DNA of 64,000 nucleotides from Fusicatenibacter saccharivorans (GTDB taxonomy: Bacteria; Bacillota; Clostridia; Lachnospirales; Lachnospiraceae), in assembly GCF_015557635.1 (NCBI RefSeq), contig NZ_JADNOP010000004.1, positions 170,389 to 234,388 of the forward strand, in the 5' to 3' direction. Positions 29,430-36,382 of this stretch are shown in pieces. The notes under the pieces are model-generated. The model was not told the origin of the DNA. It searched no databases and was given only the letters and a program-made list of their open reading frames with translations. The first letter of the stretch is position 1. Every line of letters starts with the position of its first letter. The translations under genes and the position numbers were made by a program.

Positions 29430-29657
29430 ATGAGAGAAGGAAGATTAGGATATAACAGTTATAACAAAAGATATGGATTATTATCATCAGATCTATGGAT
29501 TGATACAGGATTTCACTGTGGAGAATGCCTGGAAGTGTTGCTTGATGATGAATGGGTTCAGACCAGAATGGAAATGAATCCTGCAAGAGAATGGTATCTT
29601 GTAGGGACACCGTATTGTGGTGATTTGGAATATATTCGGGCAAGGATACCGGAGTAA
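29430..29657 (+). CDS. DUF5348-like small protein
   Basis: A 75-residue protein with the pattern RYGLLSSDLW ... FHCGECLEVL ... WYLVGTP, which matches the DUF5348 group found on Firmicutes mobile elements. The ATG follows AAAGGAG. It lies between the ATPase and relaxase genes. The 175 bases before it hold a GCCCTGA/TCAGGGC hairpin and no other gene. Function unknown. Confidence 0.7.
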   Translation: MREGRLGYNSYNKRYGLLSSDLWIDTGFHCGECLEVLLDDEWVQTRMEMNPAREWYLVGTPYCGDLEYIRARIPE

Positions 29658-29727
29658 AGGTCTCTGTACCCCCGGAGGGCGCAAGGGTACTTTTGATGGA
29701 CGGTACGGCTGTCGAAAGTGCTTTTGC

Positions 29728-29826
29728 GTTACTTTTGACAAAAGTAACAAAACCGCCGTATCCGGCGAATATTTCTTTTTATACTATAGCTGGCAAAGAT
29801 ACAAATTTATGTGCCATGTCTGGCAC
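29728..29826 (+). other. Candidate oriT region upstream of the relaxase
   Basis: Just before the MobV gene lie a perfect 21-base palindrome (GTTACTTTTG-a-CAAAAGTAAC, 29728-29748), a TATACTATAG stretch at about 29780, and a second hairpin (GTGCCA-tgtc-TGGCAC, 29811-29826). MobV relaxases act at inverted repeats close to their own gene, so this is the best oriT candidate. The nick site cannot be placed. Confidence 0.45.
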
Positions 29827-29852
29827 TGGTTTTAGAAAGCGGGGTGAGGAAT

Positions 29853-31274
29853 ATGACGATGAAACGAACAATCAGTGGTATGATCGGGACAGGGTCTCTG
29901 GCTCATAACAGACGAGATTTTATAGCAGAAAATGTTGATCCAGACAGAGTGCAATTAAATATTTGTTACCGGAATGAGAATCTGAAAGAAGTCTATAAAG
30001 AGCTGTTTGATGAAGCTGTAGAACGGTATAATGTCGGGAAAAGAAAAGATCGGCAGATTACAAATTATTATGAAAAGATTCGCCAAGGAAAACAGGAAAA
30101 GTTGTTCCATGAAGTGATTTTCCAGATTGGAAACCGAGAAGATATGGCTGTTGGAACAGAAGCAGGAGATCTGGCTGTAAACGTACTGGATGAGTATGTA
30201 AAAGATTTCCAGAAACGGAATCCGACACTTCGGGTATTTAGTTGCTATCTGCATCAGGATGAGGCTACTCCACATCTCCATATTGATTTTATTCCTTATG
30301 TGACGGACTGGAAAGGAAAAGGAATGGATACCAGAGTTTCACTGAAACAGGCATTAAAAAGTCTTGGATTTCAAGGTGGAAATAAGCATGATACGGAACT
30401 GAATCAGTGGATAAATCATGAAAAAGAAGTTCTGGCAGAGACTGCAAAGCAGTATGGAATTGAATGGGAACAGAAAGGTACTCATGAGGAACATCTGGAT
30501 GTCTATAACTTCAAGAAAAAAGAACGGAAAAAGGAAGTACAGGAATTGGAGCAGGAGAAAGAGCATCTAACTGCTGAAAAAGAAGAATTAACAGCACAAA
30601 TTGCAGAATCCAGAGCAGATATCCAGAATTTAAAAGACGATAAGGAACAGGCAATCAAGGCGAAGCAAGAAGCAGAACAAAAGGCAGGGAGCGCAGAAAA
30701 AGAACTAAAAAGCCTGGAAGATCGCAGAGAACAGCTACAACCGATTATGGATAGTGTGAGCAAAGAAATCAAAGAATATGGAACGGTTAAAATGTTACTG
30801 CCGGAGGCGGGCACGCTAGAACGGGCAGTAACCTATCGAGATAAAAAAATTAAACCACTGTTTCTTCAAATAAAGAATAAGGTTGCTGTAATGGCGGCTC
30901 AGGTTAAAGAACTTACGAAAGAGGTGGAAGGTTGGAAGAGAAAATATCAAAAGGTGAAACAAAAATATAATGCTATTCAGAGAGAACTGGATGATATACG
31001 TAAAGATAATCAGAAATTGTCAGAAGAAAAAGATATATTACAAGGTGTTTCTGATAGGTATGATCGTGTTGTGCGTGTTCTTGGAATAGAAACTGTAGAT
31101 ACAGCAGTACAGCAGGATATTCAAAACGAGAAAGTCCTGGAAGAAAAGCGACGGATGGAACAAATGCCGAAGGGAAATATTCATGAAAGATTGGCATGGG
31201 GAATGAAAAAAAGCGAGATGGAGAATCAGCAGCGTAAGAAAACTAAATCAAAAAACAGAGAAATGGAGAGATAA
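29853..31274 (+). CDS. MobV-type relaxase (Pre/Mob)
   Basis: A 473-residue plasmid recombination/mobilization enzyme. Motif I is AHNRRDF near residue 18, and the metal-binding motif HQDEATPHLHIDF has His134, His141 and His143. The C-terminal 230 residues are long coiled coils rich in Lys and Glu. Such enzymes nick oriT and lead the strand through a helper conjugation pore. The ATG at 29853 follows GGGGTGAGG; the upstream open frame covers the presumed oriT. Confidence 0.9.
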   Translation: MTMKRTISGMIGTGSLAHNRRDFIAENVDPDRVQLNICYRNENLKEVYKELFDEAVERYNVGKRKDRQITNYYEKIRQGKQEKLFHEVIFQIGNREDMAVGTEAGDLAVNVLDEYVKDFQKRNPTLRVFSCYLHQDEATPHLHIDFIPYVTDWKGKGMDTRVSLKQALKSLGFQGGNKHDTELNQWINHEKEVLAETAKQYGIEWEQKGTHEEHLDVYNFKKKERKKEVQELEQEKEHLTAEKEELTAQIAESRADIQNLKDDKEQAIKAKQEAEQKAGSAEKELKSLEDRREQLQPIMDSVSKEIKEYGTVKMLLPEAGTLERAVTYRDKKIKPLFLQIKNKVAVMAAQVKELTKEVEGWKRKYQKVKQKYNAIQRELDDIRKDNQKLSEEKDILQGVSDRYDRVVRVLGIETVDTAVQQDIQNEKVLEEKRRMEQMPKGNIHERLAWGMKKSEMENQQRKKTKSKNREMER

Positions 31275-31278
31275 GATT

Positions 31279-31755
31279 ATGGAAACACACATTTATGATG
31301 AAAAGAACGGATTAAGCTATACTTTGCATGGAGATTATTATTTGCCGGATTTGGTATTGAATGAAGAAGAACCGATATATGGGAAATATGGAATGCTGAG
31401 GAAACAGTTTCTGAAGGAACACAGATTAGCAAAATATCAATATTTGTTGTTGACTGGAAAGCTGACGGAACACCTGAATCAAATTGATCAGGAGAGCAGA
31501 GAGCAGGTGGAAATGCTTATGGAACAGATGGCAGAAAAACAGGGCGTAACTGAAGAATTAAAGGTACAGAATCGGACGAAGTGGGTTAGACTGATGAATA
31601 ATATAAAAGCTAGTGCAGAAGAAATGGTGTTGAAACTTCTGAAAAGCACATTGTTTGTAAAACTCCCTGCTATTAGGTTCCACATTCTCACCTCCTTTCT
31701 CGTTGGAAAGTTGGTGGTGCTTCCCCCTTTTCGCGGGGCAATACGGCGTTTTTGA
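31279..31755 (+). CDS. TnpV-type transposon protein with aberrant C-terminus
   Basis: The first ~115 residues (METHIYDEKNGLSYTLHGDYYLPDL ... WVRLMNNIKASAEEM, shown in part) match TnpV proteins, which are about 120 residues long and of unknown function. The last ~45 residues (from about LLKSTLF) are hydrophobic and unlike the family. They read through DNA that on the other strand has a ribosome site and ATG (near 31680), so the 3' end is probably a recombination junction. It starts 4 bases after the relaxase stop. Confidence 0.65.
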   Translation: METHIYDEKNGLSYTLHGDYYLPDLVLNEEEPIYGKYGMLRKQFLKEHRLAKYQYLLLTGKLTEHLNQIDQESREQVEMLMEQMAEKQGVTEELKVQNRTKWVRLMNNIKASAEEMVLKLLKSTLFVKLPAIRFHILTSFLVGKLVVLPPFRGAIRRF

Positions 31756-32140
31756 AAAACGCCGAAGATTTTTTGAAATTTTTTCAAAAAATTTTTTGAG
31801 CAGCAAAATACGCCTGTCCGAAAAGCCCGGACAGGCGTATAGGTATTGTAAGCAGTATTTAGATGATTAGACAGTTCATAGTCAAGGGTAGAGAGGTTCC
31901 CGGCGGTGGTCGGGCTTTTTTTGATATGTCAATGACCGTCGGATTTTGTCGATAGGGTATGTGCTTCATGGCGGCTACCTCCTTTAGCCGCCGCTTTTAA
32001 CAGTGATACCGCGTCATTTCATTAGAAGATAAAAAGAAACGGCGGCTTTGATTTTTCAAAGCTGCTGCGGAAATCAAAGAACGACAAGCAACAGTTCTGA
32101 TTTTGCTCCAATATGGTTATTAGGGGCACAAATTAAAATC
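31756..32140. other. Gene-free stretch with several hairpins
   Basis: No credible gene. It contains a GGCGTTTTTGAAAAACGCC hairpin (31742-31763), an ATACGCCTGTCCG/CGGACAGGCGTAT stem (31808-31840) whose minus-strand side runs into TTTT, a weaker CCCG/CGGG stem before T7 (about 31901-31925), and a GGCGGCTA/TAGCCGCC stem (about 31970-31995). Together they insulate the relaxase operon from the convergent methyltransferase operon. Confidence 0.6.
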
Positions 32141-32189
32141 AAAAAAGAGCCGATAACAGCAGTATTTCAAACTGCATATTATCGGCTCT
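32141..32189 (-). terminator. Terminator of the methyltransferase operon
   Basis: An 11-bp stem, AGAGCCGATAA with TTATCGGCTCT, is followed on the minus strand by T6, 31 bases past the methyltransferase stop. Confidence 0.82.
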
Positions 32190-32219
32190 GCGTCTGTGCG
32201 TCTGGCTCTTTTAATTAAA

Positions 32220-33209
32220 TTATTTCTGTTGTTTTTTGGCTTTATTATATGTATTAGCTAACTGTCCACAAGCTGCTTTAATCTCTCTACCATGAGAAAC
32301 TCTCATGGTAACTTCAAGTCCTGTTTGCTCTAATTGATGTTTGAACGCAACCATTTCTTGTTTTTGTGGTGCTCTAATTTTTGAATTACTCGTCGGGTTG
32401 TATTGCAGCACGTTAATCATAACATTTTTGCCCTTAAACCATTTTGCAAGTTGCCTTATATCTGAGGAACGGTCATTTATACCTGGTAAAAGCAAATACG
32501 CAAATACCACTTTTCGATTATGCCTTTGAGAATAGGACAATGCTTGCTTAACAACATCTTCAATAGCGTACATGTGCATATGAGGAATGATACAGTTTCT
32601 CGCAGCCTGTGTTGCTGCATGTAAAGATATTGTCAACTGAATTTTTAGATGTTCTTCGCGCAATTTTTTTAATTGATTAACTGGACCAACTGTTGATACG
32701 GTAATGCCGTCGGTTGGAAAGTTAAGTCCATTTCTATCTCGAAGAATATGGATTGCTGCAATCAAGTTGTCGTAATTGAATAAAGGTTCTCCCATTCCCA
32801 TAAAAACGATACGATTTACTTTTTGACGTATCAATACAACCTGCTGCACAATTTCAGACGGTGTTAGATTACGAACAAAACCATTGCGTCCGGACTCACA
32901 AAAAATACAGCCAACAGAACAACCAACTTGCGTACTTACGCAAACAGTCCCACCATCTCGCCGTTTAATAAAAACCGTTTCAATATACCTGTTATCTTTC
33001 AATTCATAAACATACTTTTCAGTATCGCTACTTTTATAGACTTTTTTTGTTGATATTGATAGATTTTCTTTGTGAAATGGCTGTTTATACAATTCCGTAT
33101 ATAAGGCTCTTGCTTTATCCTCTCCAATTACTTCCGACATTTCTTTGTAAGTAAATCCGTATGGGTCATTCAATATTTCCGTAGGTGTACTTTTAGGTAA
33201 GTGTTTCAT
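32220..33209 (-). CDS. Cfr/RlmN-family 23S rRNA methyltransferase (radical SAM)
   Basis: A 329-residue radical SAM enzyme of the RlmN/Cfr family, which methylates A2503 of 23S rRNA. The cluster motif is CSVGCIFC (Cys97, 101, 104). The family's two extra cysteines align: Cys90 in VCVSTQ and methyl-carrying Cys314 in ACGQL. GMGEPL at 138-143 binds SAM. RlmN makes the housekeeping C2 methyl; Cfr makes C8 methyl and gives resistance to phenicols, lincosamides, oxazolidinones, pleuromutilins and streptogramin A. Which one this is cannot be read from sequence. Its place on a mobile element, behind two attenuators and a KTR-type gene, argues for resistance. It is clearly not a close copy of the classical Cfr protein as I recall it. 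Confidence 0.87.
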   Translation of the reverse strand: MKHLPKSTPTEILNDPYGFTYKEMSEVIGEDKARALYTELYKQPFHKENLSISTKKVYKSSDTEKYVYELKDNRYIETVFIKRRDGGTVCVSTQVGCSVGCIFCESGRNGFVRNLTPSEIVQQVVLIRQKVNRIVFMGMGEPLFNYDNLIAAIHILRDRNGLNFPTDGITVSTVGPVNQLKKLREEHLKIQLTISLHAATQAARNCIIPHMHMYAIEDVVKQALSYSQRHNRKVVFAYLLLPGINDRSSDIRQLAKWFKGKNVMINVLQYNPTSNSKIRAPQKQEMVAFKHQLEQTGLEVTMRVSHGREIKAACGQLANTYNKAKKQQK

Positions 33210-33232
33210 TTAAATATCCTTCCTTTTCAAAA

Positions 33233-33412
33233 TTAAAAAGTTTGTTTTTCAGAGTTTTTGATTATGATTTCTAGTTTTTCAACATCAACGATATGCGTTA
33301 ATTTACATTTAGGGCAGAAAAGAGGAAAATTTCTTAATACCGTATTATAAAATACTTGAACCCTCGTCTTTCCGTTACAAATTGGACATTTTATCCAATA
33401 TTTTTCAAGCAT
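33233..33412 (-). CDS. Cysteine-rich KTR-domain small protein
   Basis: A 59-residue protein with two CxxC pairs (KCPICNGKTRVQ and CPKCKLTH), a zinc-ribbon of the cysteine-rich KTR type often found beside resistance genes in Tn916-like elements. The ATG at 33412 follows AAAGGAG. The methyltransferase gene starts 23 bases downstream, so both share the attenuated transcript. Function unknown. Confidence 0.85.
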   Translation of the reverse strand: MLEKYWIKCPICNGKTRVQVFYNTVLRNFPLFCPKCKLTHIVDVEKLEIIIKNSEKQTF

Positions 33413-33431
33413 AATATTTCTCCTTTTGCGC

Positions 33432-33474
33432 AAAAAAATGCAGGTCAATTCTCAACATGAGCATTGACCTGCAT
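33432..33474 (-). terminator. Attenuator T2 in the methyltransferase leader
   Basis: A perfect 12-bp stem (ATGCAGGTCAAT/ATTGACCTGCAT) with a 13-base loop is followed on the minus strand by T7. It lies immediately before the KTR ribosome site, so it would stop transcription unless bypassed. Confidence 0.82.
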
Positions 33475-33572
33475 TTATACATATAATACTACAACAAAAT
33501 TAAGGCATAGTTTTTATACTATGTCTATACGTCGTTAGTTTTGTTGTATAGCATACGCAAAATAAGCATGAC

Positions 33573-33596
33573 AAAAAAGCCCATATTGAAAATGGG
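33573..33596 (-). terminator. Attenuator T1 in the methyltransferase leader
   Basis: A CCCAT/ATGGG hairpin followed by T6 on the minus strand, enclosed by a longer inverted repeat (33546-33570 with 33615-33642) that overlaps the leader peptide codons. Confidence 0.72.
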
Positions 33597-33620
33597 AAAA
33601 ATCTTTTTTGATTTCAATGC

Positions 33621-33653
33621 TTATCGAATACGCATGCTATGTAACATAAACAT
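33621..33653 (-). CDS. Leader peptide of the methyltransferase operon
   Basis: A ten-codon frame, MFMLHSMRIR, starts next to a G7 stretch that can act as a ribosome site; the second ATG (33647) has the better spacing. Its last codons lie in the inverted repeat around T1. A ribosome stalled here by an antibiotic could change the fold and let transcription pass, as in tet(M)- or erm-type control. This is inferred from layout. Confidence 0.55.
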   Translation of the reverse strand: MFMLHSMRIR

Positions 33654-33672
33654 TCCCCCCCTTTTATATAAT

Positions 33673-33700
33673 ATTATATACAAAAGCAGCTTGTTGTCAA
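33673..33700 (-). promoter_or_regulatory. Promoter of the attenuated methyltransferase operon
   Basis: On the minus strand, TTGACA (33700-33695), 16 bases and TATAAT (33678-33673). The leader to the KTR gene is about 250 bases. Confidence 0.8.
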
Positions 33701-33796
33701 CATATATATATATGAATTATTTTGGCTAACTGATAGAACTATGTAGACATATCCAAGAAGAAAGGGGAACAGTAAAATGTAAGAGGGTGAATAACT

Positions 33797-34036
33797 ATGG
33801 CAAAAAGACCAGTACCAAAATACGACTTCAAGGCTTTTGGGGCAGCGATAAAGGCAGCGCGTGAAGGACGCAAGGAAAGCCGCAAGAAAGTAGGCGACGA
33901 AATGTTTATCTCGCCGCGCTACCTTGCGAACATTGAGAACAAGGGGCAGCACCCAAGTTTACAGATATTCTTTGAGCTGATACAGCGTTACCATATATCC
34001 GTATCTCATTACTTCCAGCTTTGGCACGACTATTGA
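33797..34036 (+). CDS. XRE-family regulator, truncated at a gene fusion
   Basis: A 79-residue helix-turn-helix protein (FGAAIKAAREGRKESRKKVGDEMFIS, in part, then PRYLANIENKGQHPSLQIFFELI) of the type found in Tn916-like elements. After about ISVSHYF the sequence leaves the family pattern and stops eight codons later. The next bases belong, in another frame, to a different XRE-type gene. So this copy ends at a deletion junction near 34015. The DNA-binding half is intact and may still function. The ATG follows AGAGGGTGA. Confidence 0.75.
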   Translation: MAKRPVPKYDFKAFGAAIKAAREGRKESRKKVGDEMFISPRYLANIENKGQHPSLQIFFELIQRYHISVSHYFQLWHDY

Positions 34037-34929
34037 AAATTGATATGAATGAATTGTTTTCGTTTCATGAAGAATTGACAGAAAAAGAGATTGGACAATT
34101 TGTGAATGAACTTTCGGAAGTTTCATTGGACAGCTTTACAGAGGCTTTCGAGATGGCATCTCGTAAAATACAGGAGTATCCTCATTGCGACTTATTAATA
34201 TATACGATCGCAACCGTTCTGAACGGATCTTTGACTTTGTCAGATCTTAATGACGAAGAACGAATGGAATATAATACAGCTATTATTGAGTGGCTGGAAC
34301 GAACAGCAGATAGTCAGGATGAAAGAGTGAGAAATTCAAGCGTTTTTATACTTGCAACAAAATATGTCCAAATGGAGAAATATGAAGAAGCAAATGCCCT
34401 TTTGAAAAAAATTCCTGATACTGTAATTGATGCAACGATTATGAAAACAAGTGTATTAGCACATCAGGAAGGAACAGATACTGCTGCATTATTCTTAGAA
34501 GGGAAATTGCTACAGGCAGTTATCAATATCCAAAGCTACTTGTATAAGTTAATAGAAATGGAAGAAGAGACAGGAAATCATGATAAAGCAGAGAAAATTG
34601 CTGAGATTACAGATCACATGATATCATTGTTTGGACTATGGAATTATGGCAACACAGTTCCATATCTGCTGATTGCTGGATATCGAAAAGATGTAGAAAA
34701 ATGTATCCAGTTAATTAAGCGATTATTAAGTGAATCACAGAAGCCTTGGAATATGACACAATCCCCTTTGTATTACAGGTATGAAGATACTGCACAGGGA
34801 AAAGCTTTTTCGGGACTTGGAAAAAATTTTGTTCGTGAATTGTATTCGGAAATTGAAAATAAGAAAGAGTATGAATTCTTGAGGGGGAATAAGGAACTCG
34901 AATCAATTTTTGAGGAACACTTGAAATAG
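34021..34929 (+). pseudogene. C-terminal part of an XRE/TPR-type regulator lacking its HTH
   Basis: The frame begins ARLLKIDMNELFSFHEELTEKE, the hinge usually found right after an N-terminal HTH. About 290 residues of helical, TPR-like repeats follow. The HTH is missing and the preceding bases belong to another regulator in a different frame. Translation could still start at the TTG (34021) or ATG (34045), but no good ribosome site is seen. It is best read as a remnant from a deletion joining two regulator genes. Confidence 0.72.
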
Positions 34930-34977
34930 GTTGTAAAAATGTATGGAAATAGATGTAGTTGAGAAAGAAGAAAATTT

Positions 34978-35006
34978 TTGACATTTCCACAGATGCGTGC
35001 TAATAT
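34978..35006 (+). promoter_or_regulatory. Promoter of the antitoxin RNA
   Basis: A consensus TTGACA, 17 bases and TATAAT-like TAATAT. Transcription would start near 35013. Confidence 0.78.
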
Positions 35007-35012
35007 GATTAT

Positions 35013-35105
35013 AGAAAAAGAGTGCTACCGATAGACGGTTAGTCCACATACTTATTGATTACAAAAATAACCGTTCAGTTTGCAGGCTGGGGCGGTTATT
35101 TTTGT
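35013..35105 (+). ncRNA. Candidate type I antitoxin RNA
   Basis: A short RNA of about 90 bases would run from the promoter at 34978 to the AAAAATAACCG/CGGTTATTTTT hairpin (35073-35103). It is convergent with, and complementary to, the 3' end of the toxin mRNA, including its terminator. The layout matches RatA- and par-type antitoxins. Ends are approximate. Confidence 0.6.
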
Positions 35106-35194
35106 GGTTTATGATTATCTTTGCCTAATGTATATCCGATACTAAAGCAGGTTAAGCCGAAGCTCACTACTGCTATGAAGTCCACAATACTCAT
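35096..35194 (-). CDS. Holin-like type I toxin peptide
   Basis: A 32-residue peptide (MSIVDFIAVVSFGLTCFSIG, then YTLGKDNHKPQK) with one membrane helix and a polar basic tail. This is the pattern of the short holin-like/Fst-TxpA toxins that damage the cell membrane. The ATG follows AAAGGAGGG. Its stop codon lies in the shared terminator hairpin. The promoter at 35337-35309 and the long leader suit antisense control. It is too short for long-ORF scans. It probably stabilises the mobile element. Confidence 0.8.
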   Translation of the reverse strand: MSIVDFIAVVSFGLTCFSIGYTLGKDNHKPQK

Positions 35195-35308
35195 TGGCTT
35201 AGCCCTCCTTTCCACTGGATTCCTTTACAGGTTTCTATGTAATCAGAGGGTCACAGTCCCTCTGGAGAAGGACTAACCGCCTACCGTTATGGTAGCACCC
35301 ATGTTTCG

Positions 35309-35337
35309 ATTATAACAGTTAAAAATTACCGGTGCAA
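35309..35337 (-). promoter_or_regulatory. Promoter of the toxin gene
   Basis: On the minus strand, TTGCAC, 17 bases and a perfect TATAAT. The toxin mRNA would have a leader of about 108 bases starting with a GTGCTACC...GGTTAGTCC sequence that is also present near the 5' end of the antitoxin RNA. Confidence 0.75.
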
Positions 35338-35396
35338 TATAAAGTTGGTAGAGAAGTATCTAGTATCTACAGAAGAGAATCGGTTTGAGTATTCTC

Positions 35397-35416
35397 CGGT
35401 GCCAAAACGGTGCCAA
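35397..35416 (+). repeat. Right direct repeat, two GGTGCCAAA units
   Basis: The 20-base partner of the repeat at 25621, in the same orientation, marking the right end region of the mobile element. Confidence 0.7.
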
Positions 35417-35517
35417 GAAATCAGGCAAATCAAAATAGGTGGTGCAATTCAGCTGTTTTTCACTGTATTTTGGAGAGAAAACCATAAAAAATATGAGATA
35501 AAACGGGATTAAAGTAT

Positions 35518-35571
35518 CGTGAGGGTGGCCGTACCGTTGGATCAGGCCGTGTTGCTACTCTGATCGACTAA
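35518..35571 (+). pseudogene. Orphan tuf 3' end (17 codons plus stop)
   Basis: The frame reads [17 protein letters not shown] and stops. It matches the last 17 codons of tuf (25373-25426) with several silent changes and two changed residues. Upstream of it the sequence is unrelated. It is followed, about 190 bases on, by a diverged copy of the tuf terminator. It is either the original chromosomal end displaced by element insertion or a piece carried from another host. The bases from 35572 to 35725 hold no gene. Confidence 0.88.
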
Positions 35572-35761
35572 TTTCGGTTATCTATGAGCAGTGCAAATTC
35601 GGAGAGTAATGACCGGTGGGAGCTTGCTCACACAAGGGCATTAGTCGGAGAATTTATAGGGCGACAGCCCGACCGAGATGGAGCGAAGCGAAATCGAGGA
35701 AAGCACTGCGGGAAATAAAATATAATTGTATCGAAAGATACTTGTGCTCAAACGTAAGAGA

Positions 35762-35795
35762 CCCCGGCGCCGTAAGGCGGCCGGGGTTTTTCTGT
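35762..35795 (+). terminator. Diverged second copy of the tuf terminator
   Basis: CCCCGGCGCC-gtaa-GGCGGCCGGGG followed by T5. The preceding CAAACGTAAGA is also shared with the terminator at 25483. Confidence 0.88.
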
Positions 35796-35905
35796 TTTTA
35801 ACCAAAAGAAACTTATCATATATAGCAGGATATGATATAATTTTTATTAGTTGAAATAAAAGAGAATAAGAAAGGAAAAAAAGATGGACTACTTGGAGGC
35901 AATTG

Positions 35906-36361
35906 ATGAAACCTCTTATTTATCAGTACCGAATGCAATGGAGAGAACTGCTGCAGTGCGTGGGAGTTGTGCCGGATAATATTTCTTCCCTGGTACATGC
36001 GTTTGGAATTCGTTTGAAAAAACAGGAGATATGGCATCCGGCATATGAAGCCTTTTGCCGATGCGGGGAACCGTATGTGCTTACCATGGAAAATCTGAAG
36101 GGTATTACAGAAGTACAGCCTGTCGGAACGTGTGTATACATTGTGGAAAACAAAATGGTATTCAGCTATCTTATGGAACAGGTGCAGGGAAAGAATGTGT
36201 CGCTGCTGTGTACGTCGGGACAGCCGCGGTATGCAGCATTAAAACTGATTTCGTTGATCGTACAGAGTGGGATTCCCATTTACTACAGTGGAGATCTTGA
36301 CCCGGATGTGATCAAAACCAGAATCTGTAAAATACGAATTGTGAATGATGGGAAAAGATAG
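35906..36361 (+). pseudogene. C-terminal remnant of a TIGR02679/DUF2399 protein
   Basis: A 151-residue frame contains the DUF2399 TOPRIM-like signature (LLCTSGQPRYAALKLI ... IPIYYSGDLDPDV). Full-length proteins of this kind are about 400 residues and normally sit beside an SMC-like ATPase, absent here. A separate frame just upstream (MDYLEAIDET..., from 35884) overlaps it, which suggests frameshift and loss of the N-terminal half. A GGAGG site precedes the ATG, so a short product could still be made. It lies 21 bases before the SNF2 helicase gene. Confidence 0.65.
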
Positions 36362-36382
36362 AACAGAAAGGATTTTACCAGC

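Larger units (their letters stand above)
25394..35558. mobile_element. ~10-kb mobilizable element between two tuf 3' ends
   Basis: The block is AT-rich relative to its neighbours. It encodes a repressor, excisionase-like protein, tyrosine integrase, RepA-like ATPase, MobV relaxase, TnpV and cargo, and has no conjugation pore genes. It is therefore a mobilizable rather than self-transmissible element. Both ends contain a direct repeat of two GGTGCCAAA units (25621 and 35397), inside two tuf 3'-end copies. The limits given are the matching tuf segments (GGATCAGG, one differing base, CGTGTTGCTAC), a candidate attachment core; the true crossover could lie nearer the 20-base repeats. Confidence 0.75.

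Noticed and set aside
35616..35801. A 61-residue frame before the second tuf terminator
   Set aside because: No ribosome site; it runs into the terminator stem, and its sequence suggests a non-coding repeat.
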